DNA of 64,000 nt, from positions 744,001 through 808,000 of the forward strand of contig NZ_JAIQDG010000001.1 in NCBI RefSeq assembly GCF_020037125.1, written 5' to 3'. The notes under the pieces were generated by a model. The model saw only the letters and a program-made list of their open reading frames with translations. It had not been told where the DNA came from and did not search any database. The position numbers were made by a program, and so were the translations under genes. Origin of the DNA: Myxococcus sp. RHSTA-1-4. Its GTDB lineage: Bacteria > Myxococcota > Myxococcia > Myxococcales > Myxococcaceae. The first letter of the stretch is position 1; each line of letters begins with the position of its first letter. Below are positions 26,803-35,400 of the stretch, in pieces.

Positions 26803-29790
26803 ATGCCCGACCTGGACCCGGCCACGGTGCGGTTGCTCGATGAGGATGTCGCGGTACGGCGCGAGGCGGCGGGCAACGTCGATGCCTCCACGCTCCCGGG
26901 GCGCCATGCCCTGCGGCAGGCCCTGCTCACCGACGAGGACGCCGAGGTCCGCGCCATCGCGGCCCAGCGGCTCGGCGGGTCGCGGGACTCGCGCTTCATC
27001 CCCGCGCTGCTCGACGCGCTGGCCGACCCGATGCCCCTGGTGCGGGACCGGGCCTGGCGCGGGCTGGCACGGCTGGGCGCGCAGGCGCTGCTGCCCGTGG
27101 CGGTGCGCGCGGTGCGCGAGGAGCCCGTGTGGTGGGTTCGCCGGGCGGTGGTGCGCGCGTCGGCTTCCGTCGCGGGGAGCGGCGCACTGGACGTGTTGCT
27201 CGCGGCGCTGGAGGACCCGTTCTGGCGCGTGCGCCATGCGGCGGTGCAGGCGCTGGTGTGGATTGGCACGGGGAATCCTCCCGTCCAGCAGCGTGTGAGG
27301 CAGGCGGCGGAGCGCGCGACGCATGGGCCTGTGCGCTCCGCCGTGGAATGGCTCGAAACCGCGTGGAGTGCCACGGCCGCGTTGGGACGCGATGAGGCCG
27401 CGGCGAGTCTGGGCACAGCGCCGCTCGCGGCGCCTCCCGAGTCGCGTGCAATGGGCGCCCCGCCCGGAACAAGCACGCTGCCACTCGCGGAGCCTCCCGA
27501 GTCCCTCGGCAATGAAGACCCGGCGGTGACGACGGCCCGGCTGGAGGCCACGCCCGCCTCGGCCCTCTCCGCGCGCGAGCTGGTGGAGTGGCTGGGCGAC
27601 CCGCACGAGCCCCTGCGAGTCCTCGCGCGCCGGCGCCTCCGTGAGCGGAAGGACCCGGAGGCCCTGCTGCTCGCGATGCGCTGGCTCGACGAACCTCGCG
27701 TGCCCCATGCGGCGGAGGAGGCTCGCGCGCTGCTCGAACGCATCGACGTGGAGGACATCGACCTCGCATCCCGTGTCCTCGCCGCGCCGCCTCGCCCGGG
27801 CGCGGTGGCCTGGGCCTCCCGCGTGGCCGTGCGCAGAGGACATCCCGAGCTGCTGGAGCGCGTCCGCCTCCTCCTGCGCCATCCGGAGCCCGCCCTCCGG
27901 CGCGCGGCGCTCTCCGGCCTCGTCTACGACCCGGACAGCCTCGATGACGTCCTCGCCACGCTCGAAGACCCGGACGAGACGGTGCGCGCGGAGGTCATCG
28001 CCGCGTGGGAGCGCAGGCCCCCCGCTCCTTCCACCGCCGAGGCCTTCGCCCTGGCGCTGGTGGCGTTCGCGCCTCGTGCCTCCTCCACCCGCGAGCGGCG
28101 CGCCGTCGCGGTGGCAGCCATGTTCCTGGAGGAGCCGGAGCTGCTCCTCCGCGCGTCACACGACGAGGACCCCGCCGTGCGCGCGGTGGCCCTGCGGGCC
28201 CTGGCTTCGCTCGACCTGCTCACGGAGTCAGAGCGCCAGGAGGCCGCGGCGCACGAGGACCCGTGGATCCGCTCGGCCGTGCTCGACCTGGAGTCCGCGC
28301 GGCGTGCCTGCACGGAGGACCCGGACGCTTCGCTGCGCCGGATGGCGCTGGAGCTGCTGATTGCCCGAAGCCGCCAAAGTGATGGCACCGCGCCCTCCTC
28401 CAGCGAGGCACCTTCCACCGAAACACAGCAAGCCGCACTCGCCACCTCGCGCTCACCCGACGCGTGGATGCGCGCCCGCGCCGCCGAGCTGCTCACCCCC
28501 ACCCAGGGCCGCGAGTCGCTGCGCGCCCTGCTGCGCCTCTCACTCGACTCCACGCCCATGGTCCGCGCCGCCGCGGCCTCCATGCTGGAGCCCTGCGCCA
28601 CGCTCCACTCACTCCTCGACGACCTCCTCCACGGCCCCGAGCCAGAGCGAGACGAGGACCTGCGCACCTCCGCCTGGACGTGGCGCCTGCGCCTCGCGGA
28701 CGCCTCCGCCTTCGAGCAGCTCCGCACCGCCCTCCTCGGCAACACCGAGCCCGAGCGCGTCGTCTCCCACCTGGAGGCCCTCACGCTCGTCTTCCCGGAC
28801 GCGCTCCTCGCCTCCGTCCCCGAGCTCGCACGGCGCATGCCCTCGCGCTCCGCCCGGCAGAGCAGCGCCCCGCCTCCGCGCCCCACCCCGCCCCCGCGCG
28901 CCTCCTCGCGCCCCCTGGGCCGCACCGGCCTCGAGGTCTCTCCCCTCGTCCTCTCCGGCGCGCACCTCACCTCGCCCCAGCCCTTCTTCGAGGCGCACGA
29001 GGCCGGCCTCAACACCTTCTTCTGGGAGCCGCGCTACACCGCGCTCACCCAGTTCCTGCGCAGCGGCCGGAACCTTCGCGAGGGGCTCGTCATCGTCGCC
29101 GGCACCTACCACTCCGGCGCCGCCGCCCTCCGCCGCGACGTGGACTCCGCGCTGCGCCGGCTGCGCACCTCGTGGCTCGACGTCTTCCTCCTCTTCTGGG
29201 TCCGCTCCCCCGAGCGCCTCAACGCCGAGGACTTCGCCGCCCTGGAGCAGCTCCGCGCCGAGGGCAAGGTCCGCGCGTTCGGCTTCTCCACCCACCTGCG
29301 CGACGTCGCCCGCGACGCCATCCTCCAGCGCCCGTGGCCCGTGGTGATGACCCGCCACAGCGCCGCGCACCCGGGCGCGGAGGCCGCGTTCCTCCCCGAG
29401 GCCGCCGCCCGGGGCACCGGAGTGCTCACCTTCACCGCCACCTGCTACGGCCGCCTCCTCCAGCCCGCCCCCGGCGCCCCACCGGACGCGCCGCTGCCCT
29501 CCGCCGTGGACTGCTACCGCTACTCCCTCTCCCAGCCCGGCGTCAGCGCGTCCCTCACCGCCCCGCGCAGCCGCCGCGAGCTGCTCCAGAACCTGGACGT
29601 GCTCTCCCGCCCGGACATGGAGCCGGACGCCCTGCCCGCCATGCGCTCCCACGGTGAGCGCGTGCGCGCCCGGAGCCGCCAGCTCGACGCGCTCGTCCGC
29701 CGCGCCCCGGGCGGCCCGCGTGACGCCCTGCTCGCCCTCCTGGAAGAGGAGGACGGGCCTCCCGACGCGGGCGACCTTCCCTCCATATAA
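26803..29790 (+). CDS. HEAT-repeat protein with C-terminal degenerate aldo-keto reductase domain
   Basis: A 995-residue protein. Residues 1 to about 680 are HEAT-like helical repeats (DPMPLVRDRAWRGLARLG, EDPFWRVRHAAVQALVWIG, EDPDETVRAEVIAAWERR), a scaffold for protein binding. From about residue 703 an aldo-keto reductase-like domain begins (RPLGRTGLEVSPLVLSGAHL). The expected catalytic residues look lost: the DTAxxYG region reads FFWEPRYTA, the Lys of VIATK reads VIVAGT, and the His of the LHW segment reads LLFW; only the Tyr may remain. It is therefore probably a binding module or pseudoenzyme. The retron a1 repeat starts 22 bases after its stop, so it may share a transcript with the retron. 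Confidence 0.85.
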   Translation: MPDLDPATVRLLDEDVAVRREAAGNVDASTLPGRHALRQALLTDEDAEVRAIAAQRLGGSRDSRFIPALLDALADPMPLVRDRAWRGLARLGAQALLPVAVRAVREEPVWWVRRAVVRASASVAGSGALDVLLAALEDPFWRVRHAAVQALVWIGTGNPPVQQRVRQAAERATHGPVRSAVEWLETAWSATAALGRDEAAASLGTAPLAAPPESRAMGAPPGTSTLPLAEPPESLGNEDPAVTTARLEATPASALSARELVEWLGDPHEPLRVLARRRLRERKDPEALLLAMRWLDEPRVPHAAEEARALLERIDVEDIDLASRVLAAPPRPGAVAWASRVAVRRGHPELLERVRLLLRHPEPALRRAALSGLVYDPDSLDDVLATLEDPDETVRAEVIAAWERRPPAPSTAEAFALALVAFAPRASSTRERRAVAVAAMFLEEPELLLRASHDEDPAVRAVALRALASLDLLTESERQEAAAHEDPWIRSAVLDLESARRACTEDPDASLRRMALELLIARSRQSDGTAPSSSEAPSTETQQAALATSRSPDAWMRARAAELLTPTQGRESLRALLRLSLDSTPMVRAAAASMLEPCATLHSLLDDLLHGPEPERDEDLRTSAWTWRLRLADASAFEQLRTALLGNTEPERVVSHLEALTLVFPDALLASVPELARRMPSRSARQSSAPPPRPTPPPRASSRPLGRTGLEVSPLVLSGAHLTSPQPFFEAHEAGLNTFFWEPRYTALTQFLRSGRNLREGLVIVAGTYHSGAAALRRDVDSALRRLRTSWLDVFLLFWVRSPERLNAEDFAALEQLRAEGKVRAFGFSTHLRDVARDAILQRPWPVVMTRHSAAHPGAEAAFLPEAAARGTGVLTFTATCYGRLLQPAPGAPPDAPLPSAVDCYRYSLSQPGVSASLTAPRSRRELLQNLDVLSRPDMEPDALPAMRSHGERVRARSRQLDALVRRAPGGPRDALLALLEEEDGPPDAGDLPSI

Positions 29791-29812
29791 AGGATGTGGT
29801 GAGCTTCACCCC

Positions 29813-29967
29813 GCTCCTGGGGTCGCGTGCAGCCAGCCTTCCGTCCGCGATGTCACGTCGCGGCTGCCTGTGACACCCATTGAAGGACGAATCGGTGCGA
29901 GGTCCGCCTGGCGGGCTTCCCCGACCTCGCCCGCCTCTGCAGTGCAGGTGGCGGCGGCCCCAGGAGC
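29813..29967 (+). ncRNA. Retron msr-msd (template for branched msDNA)
   Basis: The region directly before a retron reverse transcriptase is bounded by a long inverted repeat. The a1 arm (29813-29826) and a2 arm (29954-29967) pair over 14 bases with one G-T wobble and no mismatch. Just inside a1 lies AGC at 29831-29833, the context of the branching guanosine in known retrons; that G (29832) is base 20 counted from a1. Inside are an msr-type hairpin (CCGCGA 29845-29850 with TCGCGG 29858-29863) and an msd-type hairpin with an 8-base perfect stem (29897-29904 with 29923-29930). Another hairpin lies at 29931-29954. From these limits I infer a short msDNA, probably under about 80 bases. Confidence 0.72.
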
Positions 29968-29997
29968 ACGCAGTCCCTCCGCGGTTGGGAGCATGGA

Positions 29998-31413
29998 ATG
30001 GACCTCGTTGGCCTCCTCCTCGAGCTGAAGCCCCTGACGGCCGACCCCGAGGCGAACTTCGACCGCGTCGTCGAGCTGCTCCAGCGCCACCAGGGCCTGG
30101 CCGAGTACGAGGTGGCGCGCTTCTACGTGAGCCGCTCCTGGCTGGAGCCCGTCGCCCGCCGGCTCAAGAGCGTGGACCCGCGCGAGCGGCTCCAGGCCGT
30201 GCGCCTCATCCCCCTGCTCTTCGCGCGCGCCAGCGCCGCCGGGCAGCTCCGCCACCGCGTGAAGGACCCGGACGCGCGCGTGGCCGCCGCCGCCCGCGCC
30301 GCCGTGCGCCGGCTGGGCCTGGCCGACGTCTCCCCGCCCGACACCCGCGCCGACCCGCCCCGCTTCCCCAGCCCCACCGCCGTGGGCGGCTGGAACCCCA
30401 CCGGCTGGAACTTCGGCCTCTACCCCTCCATGCGCGCGCCGGTGAAGCGCAAGCCCGCCACCACCGGGCCCCTGCCCGAGCTGAAGACTCGCGCGGACGT
30501 GGCGAAGCTGGTGGGCGTGAAGGTGCCGGAGCTGGACGCGCTGATGCGCCCGGGCTCCGAGGCCGGCTCCGGCTACGTGGAGTTCGACGTGCCCAAGCGC
30601 ACCGGGGGCGTGCGCCGCCTCTGCGCCCCGCGCGCGAAGCTCAAGGCCGTCCAGCGCGCCATCCTCGAGAACATCCTCGCGCACCTGCCCACGCACCCCG
30701 CCGTGCACGGCTTCGTCGCCGGGCGCTCCACCGTGACGAACGCGACGCCGCACGTGGGCTCCACCGTGGTGGTGCGCGTGGACCTGGAGGACTTCTTCCC
30801 CACGGTGCACTACCGGCGCGTGAAGGGCCTCTTCGAGGCGCACGGCTATGGCGACGAGGTCTCCTCCGTGCTCGCCGGCCTCACCACGTGGCGGCCCCGG
30901 CTGCCGGACGGCACGGTGGCGTGGCCCGGTGTGCTGCCTCAGGGCGCGCCCACGTCGCCCGCCATCGCCAACCTCGTCTGCCGCCGCATGGACGCGCGCC
31001 TCACCGCGCTGGCGAAGAAGGCGGGTGCGAAGTACACGCGCTACGCGGACGACCTGTCCTTCTCCTTCCAAAAGCCGCCCGAGCGAATGGGCCGCTTCCT
31101 CTGGTGGGTCAACGCCATCCTCCAGCAGGAGGGCTTCGCGGAGAACGGGGCCAAGCGCCGCGTCATGCGCCAGGGTGGCCGCCAGCGGGTGACGGGCCTC
31201 ACCGTCAACCAGCAGGTCTCCATCCCCCGCGAGGAGCGCCGCCGCTTCAAGGCCATCCTCGCCAACTGCCGCCAGCACGGCGTGGAGTCGCAGGCGCGCG
31301 GGCGGCCGGACTTCGCCCAGTGGCTGCAAGGCTATGCCGCCTACGTGCGCATGGTGCACCCGGAGCTGGGGGAGCGCTGGCAGCGCGAGGTGAAGGAGCT
31401 GCTCGCCCGATGA
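29998..31413 (+). CDS. ret: Retron reverse transcriptase
   Basis: A 471-residue RT that makes RNA-linked single-stranded DNA from the adjacent msr-msd. Motifs in order are the retron NAxxH signature (NATPH, residues 248-252), motif A VDLEDFFP (near 262), PQGAPTSPAIANL (near 315), the catalytic YADD (349-352) and the retron VTG motif (398-400) near the thumb. The RT core resembles the M. xanthus Mx162 enzyme (for example AHGFVAGRS versus our VHGFVAGRS). The N-terminal ~110 residues differ and look HEAT-like. GGGAG lies six bases before the ATG. The stop overlaps the start of the LRR gene (ATGA). Confidence 0.93.
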   Translation: MDLVGLLLELKPLTADPEANFDRVVELLQRHQGLAEYEVARFYVSRSWLEPVARRLKSVDPRERLQAVRLIPLLFARASAAGQLRHRVKDPDARVAAAARAAVRRLGLADVSPPDTRADPPRFPSPTAVGGWNPTGWNFGLYPSMRAPVKRKPATTGPLPELKTRADVAKLVGVKVPELDALMRPGSEAGSGYVEFDVPKRTGGVRRLCAPRAKLKAVQRAILENILAHLPTHPAVHGFVAGRSTVTNATPHVGSTVVVRVDLEDFFPTVHYRRVKGLFEAHGYGDEVSSVLAGLTTWRPRLPDGTVAWPGVLPQGAPTSPAIANLVCRRMDARLTALAKKAGAKYTRYADDLSFSFQKPPERMGRFLWWVNAILQQEGFAENGAKRRVMRQGGRQRVTGLTVNQQVSIPREERRRFKAILANCRQHGVESQARGRPDFAQWLQGYAAYVRMVHPELGERWQREVKELLAR

Positions 31414-32384
31414 GCACCTACGAATCGCTGCTCGCGCGCATCGCCGCCGAGCCCGCCAACGACGAGCCGCGGCTGGTCTGCGCGGACTTCCTGCGCGCCA
31501 CCGACGACGCCCGCGCCGACCTCATCCAGGCGCAAATCGCGCTGACCGGGCGCCTGGACCCGGCGCGCCGCAGGGACTTCCAACGGCGCGTGGCGGCGCT
31601 GCTGGAAGCGCATGGCCGCCGGTGGCGGAAGCCGCTGGAGGACGCCCGCGCCACGGACACTCGCTTCACCCGGGGCTTCGTCGAGGAGGCGAGGCTGTCC
31701 GAAGCGCACCTGGCGGGGCACGGCGAGGCGCTGTTCTCACGCGAGCCGCTGCACCGGCTGCACGTGGAGACGCAGAGTGGCAAGGGACTGGCGCTCGCCG
31801 CCGGGCAGCCCTGGTTCGAGCAGGTCCGCTACCTCCGCCTGGAGGGCAGCGGCGTGGAGGCCGCGGCGAGGGCGCTGGCCTCCGCGGCTCACGTCTCGAA
31901 GCTCTCGGGGCTGGCGCTGGCGGGCGCCGATGACGGGGCCCTCCAGGCGCTGGCGGAGAGCCCGGCGCTGACGGGGCTGCGCTCCCTGAGCGTCTCCGGC
32001 AGCGAGCTGTCGGACGACACCGCCGCGGCGCTCGCGAAGGGGAAGCTGGCGCTGGAGCGCCTCTACCTCTCCGGCACGGGCCTGTCCGACGAGGGCGCCC
32101 AGGCGCTGGCCCGCGGCAAGGGGCTCGCCACGCTCCAGTTGCTGGCCCTCAACCGCAACGCGCTCTCCGACGAGGGCGCCCAGGCGCTCGCGGGCAGCAA
32201 GACGCTCCTCCAGCTGGAGCGGCTGGAGCTGTCCCGGAACGAGCTGAGTGAAGAAGGCGCGCTCGCCTTCCGCTCCGCCAAGGCGCTGCCGAAGCTGCGC
32301 CGCCTGGAGCTGCTGGACATGGGCCTGGACCGGCGCGAGCTGGAGCCGGTGCGCAAGCGGCTCGGCGCGGGACTGAGGCTCTGA
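31410..32384 (+). CDS. TIGR02996-domain leucine-rich-repeat protein, retron-coupled
   Basis: A 324-residue protein starting with a TIGR02996 repeat-companion domain (ESLLARIAAEPANDEPRLVC, then ADFL), a module known from Gemmata and Myxococcus. It is followed by five to six leucine-rich repeats (LRSLSVSGSELSDDTAAALA, LERLYLSGTGLSDEGAQALA, LQLLALNRNALSDEGAQALA, LERLELSRNELSEEGALAF). It has no enzymatic motif, signal peptide or membrane segment. Its ATG lies within the stop of the reverse transcriptase gene, so the two are made together. In retron defence systems the gene coupled to the RT usually encodes the effector or its partner; by that logic this is the candidate effector or sensor. Function otherwise unknown. 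Confidence 0.85.
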   Translation: MSTYESLLARIAAEPANDEPRLVCADFLRATDDARADLIQAQIALTGRLDPARRRDFQRRVAALLEAHGRRWRKPLEDARATDTRFTRGFVEEARLSEAHLAGHGEALFSREPLHRLHVETQSGKGLALAAGQPWFEQVRYLRLEGSGVEAAARALASAAHVSKLSGLALAGADDGALQALAESPALTGLRSLSVSGSELSDDTAAALAKGKLALERLYLSGTGLSDEGAQALARGKGLATLQLLALNRNALSDEGAQALAGSKTLLQLERLELSRNELSEEGALAFRSAKALPKLRRLELLDMGLDRRELEPVRKRLGAGLRL

Positions 32385-32406
32385 CGGCCCCGCGCCCGCC
32401 CTCGCG

Positions 32407-35400
32407 TCAGGGCAGCGTCACGGGGCCATGCGTGGTGCGGTGTCCCGGCAGGCCCAGGCCCAGTGTGCCGTGGAGGTTGGAGCCCCAGCTCATCACCGTG
32501 CCGTCCCACAGCATGGCCACGGAGAAGTCAGCGCCGGCCGACACGAACCTCGCGGACGACAGGCCATTCACGAGCACGGGGGAGTACCGGATGGAGCTCT
32601 CGCCGTTGCCGAGCTGGCCATGCGAGTTGCGTCCCCAGGACCAGAGGCGTCCGTCCTCCGTCACGGCGAACGAGTGCCGGGCCCCCGCGCCAATGGAAGA
32701 CACCCCCGCCGGGCTCGCCAGGGCTTCCGGCAGCAGGCGCGGCTTCGCGCTGCCGCTACCGTGCTGGCCGTGGCTGTTGTCGCCCCACGTCCACACCCGG
32801 CCGTCGCCCGTCCGCGCCAGCGAGTGGTACGCGCCCGCGTGCACCTCCAGCACCCCGGTGAGTCCCACCACCGGCACCGGCGACAGGCGCGCGGTGGTGC
32901 TGCCATCCCCGAGCTGCGCGTAGGCGTTGTGGCCCCAGGCCGCCAGGGCGCCACCCGCCAGCAGCGCCAGCGAGTGGTGGTCGCCCCCCGCCACCGCCGT
33001 CACGTCCTCGAGGCCCGACACCTGCACCGGCTCGAGGCGCTGCTCCGCGGTGCCGTCTCCGAGCTGACCGAAGGCGTTGTACCCCCAGGCCCACACCGTG
33101 CCGTCCTCGCGCACCGCCAGCGAGTGGTAGCTGCCGGCGGCGATGGCCCTCACGTGCGTCAGCCCCACCACCTGCACCGGCACCGTCCGCGAGGACGTGG
33201 TGCCGTCCCCGAGCTGGCCGAAGCCGTTGCCACCCCACGCCCACACCGTGCCGTCCGAGCGCCGCGCCAGCGAGTGGTACACACCCGACGCCACCTGCGT
33301 CACCCCCGTCAGTCCAGGCACCGCGGCGGGCGCCGCCCGGCTCTGAGTGGTGCCGTCCCCGAGCTGGCCGGAGGCGTTGTTGCCCCAGGCGTGCACGGTG
33401 CCGTCCGCCAGCAGCACCAGCGCGTGCTGGTGCCACGCGCGCACCGCGAGCACGGGCGGGCGGACCTTGGGCCCCTGCACCTTCACCTCCACCGGCTCCA
33501 GGCGCGGGCCCGAGGCCACCTCCCCGAGCTGCCCGTACTCATGACTGCCCCAGCTCAGGACGCCGCCGTCTCGCAGCAGCGCGAGGGAGTGCTGCTCCCC
33601 GGCCGCCACCGCCACGGCTCCCACGAGGTCCGGCACCTGCCTGGGCACCATCACCGCCGTGCAGGTGCCATTGCCGAGCTGCCCCAGGCTGTTGTCGCCC
33701 CAGGCCCACACCGTGCCGTCCCCAAGCACCGCCAGCGAGTGGTGCGCACCCGCGGACACGGCGCCGACGTTCTCCAGCGCCAGGATGCGCTTGGGCAGGC
33801 TCTGCGAGGCGTTGGTGCCATCGCCGAGCTGGCCGGACGGATTCGCGCCCCACGCCCACGCCGTGCCGTCCGAGCGGACCGCCAGCGAGAAGGCCCGCCC
33901 CGCGGCCACGGACGTCACGCCCTCCAGGCCCTGCACCCGCACCGGCGTGGGGCTGGAGGTGGTGGTGCCGTCGCCGAGCTGGCCGGAGCCATTCGCGCCC
34001 CAGGCCCACGGCACGCCATTGCCGTCCACGCCCAGGCCATGCGTCTCACCCAGGGCCACGGCCATCATCCCACTCAGTGACTTGAGCTGCGCCGGCGTGG
34101 CGCGGTCCACGGTGGTGCCGTCGCCGAGCTGGCCCTGGGTGTTGGCACCCCAGCTCCAGACGGAGCCGTCCGCGAGCAGCGCCACCGACGAGTCCCCACC
34201 CGCGGCCACGGCCACCGCTCCCGACAGGCCCTCCACCCGCACCGGCATGGCCCTCGCGGTGGTGGTGCCATCCCCGAGCTGGCCGCGCTGATTCGCCCCC
34301 CAGGCCCACACCGTGCCGTCGCACGCCACCGCCAGCGTGTGTTGCAGGCCGGAGGAGAGGCCACGCACGCAGGGCACGCCTCGCGTCTGGACGGGTGCCG
34401 AGCGGTGGATGGTGGAGCCGTCCCCGAGCTGGCCGGACGAATTCTGCCCCCACGCCAGCACCGTCCCATCACCGCGCACCACCAGCGAGTGCGCGCGGCC
34501 CGCCGACAGCCGCGCCTCCCGGCCGAAGCCACGCACCGGAACGGGCGTCGCGCTCCAGCTCGCGAAGCCCAGGCCGAGCTGGCCGAAGCGGTTGTAGCCC
34601 CAGGCGAGCACCGTCCCGTCCTCCCGCAGCGCGAGCACGTGCAGGTAGCTGGCGCGGACGGCCTTCACGCCCGTCACCGCGGGCACGCCCATGGGCGAGG
34701 CGCGGGAGGTGAGTGTGCCGTCACCGAGCTGGCCGTAACCGTTGTAGCCCCAGGCACTCAGGGTGCCGTCGGCCCGCAGCGCCACCGAGTGGGAGCGCCC
34801 GCCGCTGATGCCGGCGATACCCTCCAGCGTGGGCACCCGCACCGGACGGAAGCGGTCGGTCCACGTGCCGTCACCGAGCTGGCCGTCGGCATTGTCGCCC
34901 CAGGCCCACACCGTGCCGTCCTCGCACGCCACCAGCACGTGCGCGGCGCCCGCGGCCACGGCCACCACGCTCGACAGCTCCGGCACCTGCACCGGCACCA
35001 GGCGCTGCACACCGGCGCCGTCGCCGAGCTGCCCCTCGTAGCCCTCGCCCCACGTCCACACCGACCCGTCGTTGCGCAGCGCCACGGAGAAGTTGGTGCC
35101 GGCGGCCACCGCCCTCACCTCCGTCAGCCCCGGCACACGCACCGGCGCGAGCCGGTCCACCTTGGTGCCGTCGCCGAGCTGGCCCTGCGCGTTGTAGCCC
35201 CAGGCCCACACCGTGCCGTCGGCCCGCAGCGCCAGCAGGTGGCTGCCACCCGCCGCCACGGCCTCCACGTCCGTCAGCCCCGGCACCTGCACCGGCGAGG
35301 CGCGGTCGGTCCGCGTGCCGTCGCCGAGCTGGCCGGAGGCGTTGCGCCCCCACGTCCACACCGTCCTGTCGGAGCGCAGCGCGGCGGAGTGGTGGCTGGC

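Noticed and set aside
26766..27758. Extension of the minus-strand CxxC-protein frame to 546 residues
   Set aside because: The extension is Ser/Arg/Ala-rich shadow sequence of the HEAT-repeat gene on the other strand.
29798..29810. GGTGA-GCT-TCACC hairpin right after the HEAT-AKR stop
   Set aside because: A five-base stem is too weak for a terminator, and it may only be part of the msr leader; it does not separate the HEAT gene from the retron convincingly.
26118..32384. A mobile island carrying the retron
   Set aside because: No integrase, transposase, tRNA, flanking direct repeat or change in GC or codon use was seen; the locus looks like long-resident chromosomal DNA.
32381..32410. Hairpin CTGACG...CGTCAG across the stops of the LRR and RCC1 genes
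   Set aside because: Only six base pairs around an 18-base loop, within coding ends; too weak to call a terminator.
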